Position numbers and translations under genes: made by a program. A stretch of DNA of 20,601 bases from DATFWK01 sp035259345. GTDB taxonomy: Bacteria; Actinomycetota; Thermoleophilia; Miltoncostaeales; Miltoncostaeaceae. Of the stretch, positions 7,226-12,734 are shown one piece after another (within the stretch, counting starts at the first letter, position 1; every line of letters starts with the position of its first letter). The stretch lies in the NCBI GenBank assembly GCA_035259345.1, contig DATFWK010000246.1, positions 1-20,601 on the forward strand, given 5' to 3'. The notes below the pieces were generated by a model. It ran no database searches. It was given only the letters and a program-made list of their open reading frames with translations, and was not told the origin of the DNA.

Positions 7226-8341
7226 TCAGGCCGGAGGCTCGAGCGCCGCCGGGACGCGTCCTCCGAGCGCCGCCTCGGCGAGCAGCTCGCCCAGCACCGG
7301 GGCGTGCTTGAAGGCGTTGTTGCCCGCGAAGAGCGTCACGGGCCCGTCCTGCCAGGCGGCGAAGCCGTCGTCCGACCAGGGCAGGCGGGTGCTCACGCAC
7401 AGGCGCAGCGCCACCGGCTCCGGATCGAGGCCCGGCATGGACCGGCGCGCCAGCGCGGACAGTCGCTCGAGCGCCGGGCGCAGGTCGCCCTCGGCGGGCA
7501 TCGTGCCGGCCTCCGGGGACACCGGGACGTTCGCGTCCGGATCGCCGAGGCCGATGGCGTAGCGGCCGCTCGAGCCGACCGGGCTGCCGTACGCGGCGTC
7601 GCCGGCCGCGCCGGCGCGGTCGATCCAGCAGGCGAGCGAGCGCGCCCGGGCCTCGGGGCGCACGTCGAACGTCGCCCGCAGGTGGCAGGAGTGGGCGACC
7701 GGCAGCTCGAGCCCCAGCGAGCGCGCGATCGTCGCCGTCCGGGCGCCGGCGCAGACGACCGCGGCCGAGGCCCGGACGAGGCCCTCGCTGGTGTGCGCCA
7801 GCACGCCGTCCCCCTCCACCCGCAGGCCGAAGACCTCGGCGGACACGAGCCCGGCACCGAGCCAGCCGGCGAGCAGCGAGAGCGCCCGCCGGACCCGGAT
7901 CGCCCCGGCGCCGCGGTCGAGGACCGCCTCGCCGTCGGGCGGCGCGAGGATCGGCAGGGCTTCGCGCTGGGCGGCGGCGTCGGCGGGGTCCGCCTCGAGC
8001 TGGGCCGCGCGGAGCAGCTCCAGCGCCCGGCCGGCGTCCTCGCCGTGGTAGACAAGGCCCTCCTGGCCGACGAGCTGGCGCCCCGAGCGGGCCTCCCAGG
8101 CGCGCCAGCGGCCGAGCGACCGCCGCGCGAGCGCGACCAGCTCGGGCGTGTCGTGGACGTGACGGAAGATCCGCGTGAGCCCCGCCGACTGCCCGGCGCC
8201 GGGCCGCGCGCGCTCGATGCAGCGGACGTCCGCGCCGGACTGGGCCAGGTGCCAGGCCGTGGAGAGCCCGACGATGCCGCCGCCGATCACGATGACGTCG
8301 GGCGGGCGGTCCCCGCCGCCGCCCGGCCCGGCCGTGCTCAC
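7226..8341 (-). CDS. FAD-dependent amine oxidase, monomeric sarcosine oxidase-like (DAO family, 371 aa)
   Basis: A flavoprotein of the D-amino-acid oxidase fold. The dinucleotide-binding motif is VIVIGGGIVGLSTAWHLAQ (residues 17-34), ending in the ribose-binding acid CIERA. The next block, AGLTRIFRHVHDTPELVALA, corresponds to the T-R-x-x-R segment of monomeric sarcosine oxidase and N-methyltryptophan oxidase. LRLCVSTRLPWSDDGF near the C-terminus carries Cys315 where that family attaches FAD covalently, and FAGNNAFKHAPVLGELLA holds a lysine (345) in the position of the oxygen-activating lysine. The His found just before T-R in sarcosine oxidases is Ala53 here, so the substrate likely differs. 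The length is slightly below the family's about 385-390 aa. The GTG start overlaps the TGA of the SCP2-like gene (GTGA), indicating coupled translation. Confidence 0.9.
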   Translation of the reverse strand: MSTAGPGGGGDRPPDVIVIGGGIVGLSTAWHLAQSGADVRCIERARPGAGQSAGLTRIFRHVHDTPELVALARRSLGRWRAWEARSGRQLVGQEGLVYHGEDAGRALELLRAAQLEADPADAAAQREALPILAPPDGEAVLDRGAGAIRVRRALSLLAGWLGAGLVSAEVFGLRVEGDGVLAHTSEGLVRASAAVVCAGARTATIARSLGLELPVAHSCHLRATFDVRPEARARSLACWIDRAGAAGDAAYGSPVGSSGRYAIGLGDPDANVPVSPEAGTMPAEGDLRPALERLSALARRSMPGLDPEPVALRLCVSTRLPWSDDGFAAWQDGPVTLFAGNNAFKHAPVLGELLAEAALGGRVPAALEPPA

Positions 8342-8688
8342 CCGCGCCGCGCGCGCAGCTCGATGACCCTCGCGAGGAGCTTCAGCACGTTCTGGTCGCC
8401 GCTGACGCGCACCCGGTCCTTGGCGTACGCGTCGATCCACTGGGGGAGGTGGGCCTTCTCCGCCAGCACGTTGAAGTCCGGGCGGCCGACCGAGACGGTG
8501 ACCTTGGCGTCGCCGGCCGGGTCGCGGGCCACCTTCGGCCCCGGGACCTCGACCCGCCAGACGGCCACCTCGGAGCGCGACCTGAGCTCCAGGCGGAGGA
8601 CCAGCGCCAGCTTCGCGAGGGCCGGGACGTCGGCCACGAACCGGGTCACTGCGCCCTCGATCAGCTGCTTCGTGTCGGCGGTCGCCAC
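8338..8688 (-). CDS. SCP2-like sterol/lipid-binding domain protein (116 aa)
   Basis: A stand-alone small protein resembling the sterol carrier protein 2 fold. The family marks are an N-terminal helix, a W-R-V-E-V strand, DAKVTVSVGRPDFNVLAEK and the C-terminal DRVRVSGDQNVLKLLARVIE, which matches the G-K-L-x-V-x-G-D segment before the last helix. Family members bind fatty-acyl-CoAs or sterols in a hydrophobic tunnel, and some form part of larger enzymes. The GTG start at 8688 is preferred over GTG/ATG codons further upstream because relatives begin near here and a TACACT box lies 8 nt before it without a Shine-Dalgarno sequence. It is the first gene of the four-gene operon and diverges from rpmG. 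Confidence 0.75.
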   Translation of the reverse strand: MATADTKQLIEGAVTRFVADVPALAKLALVLRLELRSRSEVAVWRVEVPGPKVARDPAGDAKVTVSVGRPDFNVLAEKAHLPQWIDAYAKDRVRVSGDQNVLKLLARVIELRARRG

Positions 8689-8696
8689 GGCGGGGA

Positions 8697-8702
8697 AGTG
8701 TA
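8697..8702 (-). promoter_or_regulatory. -10 box TACACT of the SCP2/oxidase/ligase operon (leaderless)
   Basis: TACACT on the minus strand is followed by TCCCCGCC and the GTG start. It fits TANNNT with a spacing that puts the transcription start on the start codon. A GAC-containing hexamer lies about 16-17 nt upstream but matches the -35 consensus poorly. Confidence 0.5.
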
Positions 8703-8772
8703 GTGCCGGCGGGGTGCCGGTCGGGCCCTCGCGGGGGCCCCGCGGACGCGCGGGGGCGCCGGGTCCCTGTGG

Positions 8773-8778
8773 TAACCT
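8773..8778 (+). promoter_or_regulatory. -10 box TAACCT upstream of rpmG
   Basis: The context is TGTGGTAACCT, resembling the rpoB box context TGTGCTACCCT at 18617. It lies 34 nt before the rpmG ATG, leaving a short leader that contains a GGAGGAG ribosome site. This is the likely start of the rpmG - tRNA - secE - nusG transcript. No clear -35 element. Confidence 0.45.
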
Positions 8779-8812
8779 CTGCCGGCCCGTCCCGTCGGCG
8801 GAGGAGCCGCGC

Positions 8813-8977
8813 ATGGCCGCGTCCGGTCAGCGCGTCGCGGTCACCCTGGCATGCCAGGAGTGCAAGCGGCGTAACTACCAGAGCAACAAGAGCAAGCGGA
8901 ACACGCCCGACCGCGTCGAGCTCAGCAAGTTCTGCCGCTGGTGCGGGCGCCACACGACGCACAGGGAAACGAGGTAA
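8813..8977 (+). CDS. rpmG: 50S ribosomal protein L33 (54 aa)
   Basis: A protein of the large ribosomal subunit near the E site. The 54 codons include RVAVTLACQECKRRNYQSNK, then RVELSKFCRWCGRHTTHRET. All four zinc-ribbon cysteines (two CxxC pairs) are present, so this is the zinc-binding (C+) form. Length and the Y-x-x-x-K-x-K-R-N-T-P-D-R segment match L33. A GGAGGAG ribosome site ends 6 nt before the ATG. Position directly before tRNA-Trp and secE is the usual actinobacterial arrangement. Confidence 0.97.
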   Translation: MAASGQRVAVTLACQECKRRNYQSNKSKRNTPDRVELSKFCRWCGRHTTHRETR

Positions 8978-8999
8978 CGCTCACCGAGCGATCAGTCGG

Positions 9000-9072
9000 A
9001 GGGCCGTAGCTCAACTGGTAGAGCACCGGTCTCCAAAACCGGGGGTTGGGGGTTCGAGTCCCTTCGGCCCTG
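9000..9072 (+). tRNA. tRNA-Trp (anticodon CCA)
   Basis: All arms fold by eye. The acceptor stem AGGGCCG pairs with CGGCCCT (9065-9071), with discriminator G. The D-arm GCTC/GAGC encloses an eight-base loop with GG. The anticodon stem CCGGT/ACCGG holds the loop CTCCAAA, with CCA at 9033-9035. A five-base variable loop follows, and the T-arm GGGGG/CCCTT (two G-U pairs) has the loop TTCGAGT. The 3' CCA is not encoded. It lies between rpmG and secE and is probably cut out of their joint transcript. Confidence 0.97.
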
Positions 9073-9097
9073 CTCCCTCCACGATCCCCCAGAGACC

Positions 9098-9448
9098 ATG
9101 GCACGCATTCGACCGGTAAAGCGCCAGACGACCGACAAGAACGTACGGATGCCCGAGCCCGCCACCGGCGGCGCCGGCGCATCCGGGCGCTCCGGGCGCC
9201 AGCCGCGCCCGCGGCCGACCGCCGAGGCGAAGGTCGCCAAGAGCGGGTCGGTCACCAAGTCCGTCCAGCCGAGTCGCGCCTCGCGCTTCCTGCGCGAGGT
9301 GGTCGCCGAGCTCCGGAAGGTCACGTGGCCCACGCGGTCGCAGCTCTTCCAGGCCACCGCGGTCGTGATCGTCTCCGTCGCCGTCGTGGCGCTGTACCTC
9401 GGGGTGTGCGACGCGCTGTTCCGGCGCCTCGTTCACGCAATCTTCTAG
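9098..9448 (+). CDS. secE: Preprotein translocase subunit SecE (116 aa)
   Basis: Essential clamp subunit of the SecYEG channel in the inner membrane. The conserved part is the C-terminal half: an amphipathic surface helix SRFLREVVAELRKVTWPTRS (residues 59-81), with the V-T-W-P hallmark, then one transmembrane helix (about 85-107, VIVSVAVVALYLGVCDALF). The first about 55 residues are a basic, Pro/Gly-rich extension of the kind common in actinobacterial SecE. The first ATG is taken although its ribosome site is weak. An internal ATG at 9149 would remove 17 residues of the unconserved extension and cannot be excluded. nusG follows 12 nt downstream. Confidence 0.96.
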   Translation: MARIRPVKRQTTDKNVRMPEPATGGAGASGRSGRQPRPRPTAEAKVAKSGSVTKSVQPSRASRFLREVVAELRKVTWPTRSQLFQATAVVIVSVAVVALYLGVCDALFRRLVHAIF

Positions 9449-9460
9449 GCTGCCCGGCCG

Positions 9461-9985
9461 ATGTTCGCCTGGTACGTCATCAACACCTACTCGGGGCACG
9501 AGGCCAAGGTGAAGGCCAACCTCGAGCACCGGATCACCTCTGCGGGCGCGCGCGAGCGCGTGCGCCAGATCGTGATCCCGACCGAGCAGGTGGTCGAGAC
9601 CAAGGACGGCCAGAAGGTCCAGACCGAGCGGCGCGTGCTGCCCGGCTACGTCCTCGTGCAGATGGACATGGACGCGGACATGCAGTCGCTGGTCAAGAAC
9701 ACCCCCGGCGTTACGGGCTTCGTGGGCGCGGCGAACAATCCCGCGCCGCTCACCAAGTCCGAGGTCGACCATCTTCTCCGGGTGCCGACGGAGGCGAAGC
9801 CGCGCATCCGCGCGGACTTCGAGGTCGGCGAGACCGTGAAGGTGATCGCCGGGCCGCTCTCCGACTTCAGCGGCGAGATCGCGGAGATCAACCCCGAGCA
9901 GGGGCGCCTCAAGGTCCTCGTGAGCATCTTCGGCCGCGAGACCCCGGCAGAGCTCTCGTTCGACCAGGTGAAGAAGCTCACCTGA
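9461..9985 (+). CDS. nusG: Transcription antitermination/termination factor NusG (174 aa)
   Basis: Binds the RNA polymerase clamp and links transcription to Rho or to ribosomes. The NGN domain runs from WYVINTYSGHEAKVKANLE through RRVLPGYVLVQMDMD and NTPGVTGFVG to about residue 112. The KOW domain follows (about 121-174): FEVGETVKVIAGPLSDFSGE, with the conserved G-P-[FL] and D-F turn, ending ELSFDQVKKLT. The long N-terminal extension found in many actinobacterial NusG proteins is missing, so this is the compact form (174 aa). It sits between secE and rplK as usual. Confidence 0.97.
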   Translation: MFAWYVINTYSGHEAKVKANLEHRITSAGARERVRQIVIPTEQVVETKDGQKVQTERRVLPGYVLVQMDMDADMQSLVKNTPGVTGFVGAANNPAPLTKSEVDHLLRVPTEAKPRIRADFEVGETVKVIAGPLSDFSGEIAEINPEQGRLKVLVSIFGRETPAELSFDQVKKLT

Positions 9986-10017
9986 CGACCGGCGCCGCGC
10001 GCGCCCCAAGGAACCGA

Positions 10018-10446
10018 ATGGCCAAGAAGGTCCTCCAGATCATCAAGCTGCAGATCCCGGGCGGGCAGGCGTCGCCGGCCCCGCCGGTGGGCCCTGCCCT
10101 GGGTGGCGCGAGCATCAACATCATGGAGTTCTGCAAGGCGTTCAACGCGCAGACCCAGAGCCAGAGCGGCACGATCATCCCGGTCGAGGTGACGGTCTAC
10201 GAGGACCGCTCCTTCACCTTCATCACCAAGGTCCCGCCGGCCGCCGTGCTCATCAAGCAGGCGATCTCGCTGGACAAGGGCTCGCCCGAGTCGCACAAGG
10301 TCAAGGTCGGCCACCTCACGCGCGACCAGCTGCGCCAGATCGCCGAGACGAAGATGCCGGACCTCAACGCCAACGACGTCGACGCCGCGATGCGGATCAT
10401 CGCCGGCACCGCCCGCAGCATGGGCGTGACCGTGGACGCGGAGTAG
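10018..10446 (+). CDS. rplK: 50S ribosomal protein L11 (142 aa)
   Basis: Part of the GTPase-associated centre of the large subunit; binds 23S rRNA together with the L10-L12 stalk. The N-terminal domain shows the proline-rich GQASPAPPVGPALGGASINI, with the two helix-linked prolines that thiopeptide antibiotics contact. The C-terminal RNA-binding domain includes the MPDLNANDVDAAMRIIAGTA segment. Length is normal. AAGGA lies 5 nt before the ATG. rplA begins 7 nt after the stop, so the two genes form the classical L11-L1 pair. Confidence 0.98.
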   Translation: MAKKVLQIIKLQIPGGQASPAPPVGPALGGASINIMEFCKAFNAQTQSQSGTIIPVEVTVYEDRSFTFITKVPPAAVLIKQAISLDKGSPESHKVKVGHLTRDQLRQIAETKMPDLNANDVDAAMRIIAGTARSMGVTVDAE

Positions 10447-10453
10447 GAGCGAG

Positions 10454-11176
10454 ATGGCCAAGCACGGAAAGCGCTACCGGGCCGCCCGCGAGGCGATCGA
10501 CCCGGAGCGCGTCTACAGCCCGCTCGAGGCGGTCCACCTCATCAAGGACCACGAGCTCACCCGCTTCGACGGCACCGTCGAGGTCCACTTCCGCCTCGGC
10601 GTCAACGTGCGCCACGCCGACCAGCAGCTGCGCGGGACGGTCAGCCTCCCCAACGGCACCGGCCGCGAGGTGCGGGTGGCCGTGTTCGCCGAGGGCGACA
10701 AGGCGCGCGAGGCCGAGGCTGCCGGCGCGGACGTCGTGGGCGGCGCGGACCTGGCCAAGCGGGTCCAGGAGGGCTTCACGGACTTCGACGTGGCCATCGC
10801 GACCCCGGACATGATGGGCGAGGTGGGGAAGCTCGGGCGCATCCTCGGCCCGCAGGGGAAGATGCCGAACCCGAAGACCGGGACGGTCACGTTCGACGTC
10901 GCCAAGACGGTGGGCGACGTCAAGGGCGGAAAGGTCGAGTACCGGACGGACCGCACCGGCATCGTCCACCTCGGCATCGGCAAGCGCTCGTTCTCCGCCG
11001 AGCAGCTCGTCGAGAACTACCAGGTCGTGCTCGAGGAGATCATCCGCGCGAAGCCCGCGGCCGCGAAGGGGCGGTACCTGCGCTCCATCACGATGGCCGA
11101 GACGATGGGGCCGGGCGTCCCGGTGGACACCACGCGCACGACGAACCTGCTGGAGGAGGTGGGCGCCGAGCGGTAG
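10454..11176 (+). CDS. rplA: 50S ribosomal protein L1 (240 aa)
   Basis: L1 stalk protein of the large subunit that helps release the E-site tRNA, and in many bacteria a repressor of its own rplK-rplA mRNA. Clear signatures are AKHGKRYRAA at the start, FDGTVEVHFRLGVNVRHADQ, the LGRILGPQGKMPNPKTGTV signature of domain II, GKVEYRTDRTGIVHLGIGK and the C-terminal KGRYLRSITMAETMGPGVPV. Length is usual (about 230-240). GGAG lies 4-5 nt upstream of the ATG and overlaps the rplK stop region. The 194-nt rplJ leader follows. Confidence 0.98.
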   Translation: MAKHGKRYRAAREAIDPERVYSPLEAVHLIKDHELTRFDGTVEVHFRLGVNVRHADQQLRGTVSLPNGTGREVRVAVFAEGDKAREAEAAGADVVGGADLAKRVQEGFTDFDVAIATPDMMGEVGKLGRILGPQGKMPNPKTGTVTFDVAKTVGDVKGGKVEYRTDRTGIVHLGIGKRSFSAEQLVENYQVVLEEIIRAKPAAAKGRYLRSITMAETMGPGVPVDTTRTTNLLEEVGAER

Positions 11177-11370
11177 CCATCCGGCGAGCCGACCGAAGAC
11201 CCATGGGGGCGGCCGCCCGGCAGGGCGGCGCCTGAAACCGGCCCTCGGGCCACCCATGCGAGGTCGGGGAGGAGCCGCTCGGGGGCATCCCGCCCTCGGC
11301 CCCTGCCCAGCCGCCTCGCGTGGACGATCCGCCGGCAAGCGCCGGCGGCCCAGACGAGGAGGTGGCGGGA
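11177..11370 (+). promoter_or_regulatory. L10-type autoregulatory mRNA leader of rplJ-rplL
   Basis: The 194-nt untranslated stretch between rplA and rplJ holds a helix typical of L10(L12)4-binding leaders. GACC (11191-11194) pairs with GGTC (11262-11265), and CATGGG (11202-11207) pairs with CCCATG (11253-11258). An asymmetric purine-rich internal loop separates them (GAAGACC on one side, CGA on the other), as in a kink-turn. The GACCGAAGACC strand resembles the conserved segment of known leaders. The apical part is a GC-rich branched region. A second hairpin, GCCGGC-AAGC-GCCGGC (11331-11346), lies 10 nt before the ribosome site. Excess L10-L12 complex would be expected to bind here and lower expression of rplJ and rplL. 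Pairing is seen in the sequence; function is from the known family. Confidence 0.7.
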
Positions 11371-11373
11371 CTG
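11357..11373 (+). promoter_or_regulatory. Ribosome binding site AGGAGGTG that sets a CTG start for rplJ
   Basis: AGGAGGTG (11357-11364) is an eight-base match to the complement of the 16S rRNA tail. The codon at normal distance (6 nt after it) is CTG at 11371, followed by AAT CGC GAA GAG AAG, the typical L10 N-terminus M-N-R-E-E-K. The in-frame GTG inside the site (11362) has no room for a ribosome site, and the GTG at 11320 has none either. Confidence 0.6.
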
Positions 11374-12207
11374 AATCGCGAAGAGAAGGCCACGGCCGTC
11401 GCCGAGGTGAGCTCGCGCCTGGAGGCGATCGACACGGTCATCGGCGCGGACTACCGCGGGCTGACCGTGCGCCAGATCGCCGAGCTGCGCGGCCGCCTGC
11501 GGGACGCCGAGGCCGAGATGACCGTAGTGAAGAACACGCTCGCGCGGCGGGCCGCCGACGAGAGCGGGCGCACGGGGCTGCTGCAGTACCTCGACGGCCC
11601 CACCGGGCTCGTGTGGGTGAACGGCGACCCGGCACGGGCGGCGAAGGTCCTCGCTGACTTCGCGCGCGAGCACCCGAACGTGTTCGCAGTCAAGGGCGGC
11701 CTCATGGGGATCCACGACCTCCCGGCCGCCGCGGTCGGCCGCCTCGCGAGCCTTCCGTCCCGCGAGCAGCTGCTCGGGCAGCTGGCGAGCGGGGTCGCCT
11801 CCCCGCTGACCGGTCTCGCGAGCCGGATGTCCAACATGATCGGCGGGCTGGCGCGGGCGCTGTCGGCGCTGCGCGACACGATGCCCGGCGCGGCTGAGGC
11901 TGCCGCCGAGGAGGCCGCTCCCGAGCCCGCCGCCGAGGCGCCTGCGGCCGAGCCGGCCGAGCAGGCAGAGGCCGCCGAGGAGGTCGCGGCCGAGGCACCT
12001 GCCGACGAGCCGGCACCCGTGGAGGAGCCCGCGGCAGCCGAGGAGCCCGCAGCATCGGCGGAGGCCCCGGCGGAGGAGCCCGCTCCATCCGACGAGCCCG
12101 CCGCGCCGGAGGAGCCCCCGGCCGATGAGCAACCCACCGCGGACGCGGAGGCCCCGGCCGGCGAGGCCGAGGCGAGCGGCGACGCGGCGACCGACACCGA
12201 GAGCTGA
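11371..12207 (+). CDS. rplJ: 50S ribosomal protein L10 with long acidic C-terminal tail (278 aa)
   Basis: Base of the ribosomal stalk: binds 23S rRNA and carries L12 dimers on its C-terminal helix. The first about 174 residues are a normal L10: NREEKATAVAEVSSRLE, IGADYRGLTVRQIAELRGRL, MTVVKNTLARRA, FAVKGGLMG, LPSREQLLGQLASGVASPLT and the L12-binding helix around LARALSALRDTM. Most L10 proteins end here (165-180 aa). This one continues for 104 residues (175-278) made almost only of Ala, Glu, Pro, Asp and Ser, with 33 acidic and no basic residues, often as xEEPA units. The CTG start rests on the strong ribosome site and the family's N-terminus. A longer GTG start at 11320 would place 17 residues inside the leader. 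Confidence 0.93.
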   Translation: MNREEKATAVAEVSSRLEAIDTVIGADYRGLTVRQIAELRGRLRDAEAEMTVVKNTLARRAADESGRTGLLQYLDGPTGLVWVNGDPARAAKVLADFAREHPNVFAVKGGLMGIHDLPAAAVGRLASLPSREQLLGQLASGVASPLTGLASRMSNMIGGLARALSALRDTMPGAAEAAAEEAAPEPAAEAPAAEPAEQAEAAEEVAAEAPADEPAPVEEPAAAEEPAASAEAPAEEPAPSDEPAAPEEPPADEQPTADAEAPAGEAEASGDAATDTES

Positions 12208-12238
12208 CAAAGCACGACACGACAGGAGCACGAGCACG

Positions 12239-12628
12239 ATGGCGATGACGACCGAGGAATGGATCGAGGAGCTCAAGGGCATCTCGGTGCTGGAGCTCTC
12301 CGAGCGCATCAAGGCGCTGGAGGAGACGTTCGGCGTGACGGCGGCGGCACCCGTGATGGTGGGCGCCCCCGCGGCGGCGGGGCCGGCCGACGGCGGCGCG
12401 CCCGCCGAGGAGGAGCAGACCAGCTTCACCGTCAACCTCGACGCGGCCGGGGACAAGAAGATCCAGGTCATCAAGGTGGTCCGCCAGATCACCGGCCTCG
12501 GCCTGAAGGAGGCGAAGGACCTCGTCGACGGCGCGCCCAACGCGGTCAAGGAGGGCGTCAACCGCGAGGAGGCCGACAAGATCAAGGCCGACCTCGAGGA
12601 GGCCGGCGCGATCGTCACCGTCAAGTAG
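12239..12628 (+). CDS. rplL: 50S ribosomal protein L7/L12 (129 aa)
   Basis: Stalk protein that recruits and stimulates translation GTPases. The N-terminal dimerisation helix pair (TEEWIEELKGISVLELSERI) is followed by an Ala/Gly/Pro hinge (about residues 38-60) and the C-terminal domain (QTSFTVNLDAAGDKKIQVIK, then GLGLKEAKDLVDGAPNAVKE). Length is usual. AGGAG lies 10 nt before the first ATG; a second ATG two codons on is possible. It starts 31 nt after rplJ and is followed by a terminator-like hairpin. Confidence 0.98.
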   Translation: MAMTTEEWIEELKGISVLELSERIKALEETFGVTAAAPVMVGAPAAAGPADGGAPAEEEQTSFTVNLDAAGDKKIQVIKVVRQITGLGLKEAKDLVDGAPNAVKEGVNREEADKIKADLEEAGAIVTVK

Positions 12629-12643
12629 CCGGCCCCTGGAGGA

Positions 12644-12669
12644 GCCCCCGCTCGCCCGCGAGCGGGGGC
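12644..12669 (+). terminator. Strong hairpin after rplL
   Basis: GCCCCCGCTCG and CGAGCGGGGGC pair perfectly over 11 bp around a CCCG loop, 15 nt after the rplL stop. There is no T-run, so termination may be of the U-tract-less kind seen in high-GC bacteria. It separates the ribosomal block from the protease gene. Confidence 0.7.
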
Positions 12670-12734
12670 GCATCCGGTAACGAGCCGCCCCCCGCGGTGG
12701 ACCTCGCCCGGCCCGTCTGCTTTCTTCCCGCGCG

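Noticed and set aside
8689..8814. Longer N-terminus for the SCP2-like protein (to 8814)
   Set aside because: It would run through the -10 boxes of both divergent promoters and overlap the rpmG start. The added residues are Pro/Gly/Arg-rich and not part of the domain.
9011..10009. A 332-codon minus-strand frame across tRNA-Trp, secE and nusG
   Set aside because: It covers a tRNA and two conserved genes in antisense and has shadow-frame composition.
11320..11370. GTG at 11320 as the rplJ start
   Set aside because: It has no ribosome site and would translate the end of the regulatory leader including a hairpin and the ribosome site. The L10 family begins at the CTG-proximal N-R-E-E-K.
12125..12238. 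ATG at 12125 as an extended start for rplL
   Set aside because: It would overlap the rplJ tail and add 38 Arg/Pro residues absent from L12. The ATG at 12239 has a ribosome site.
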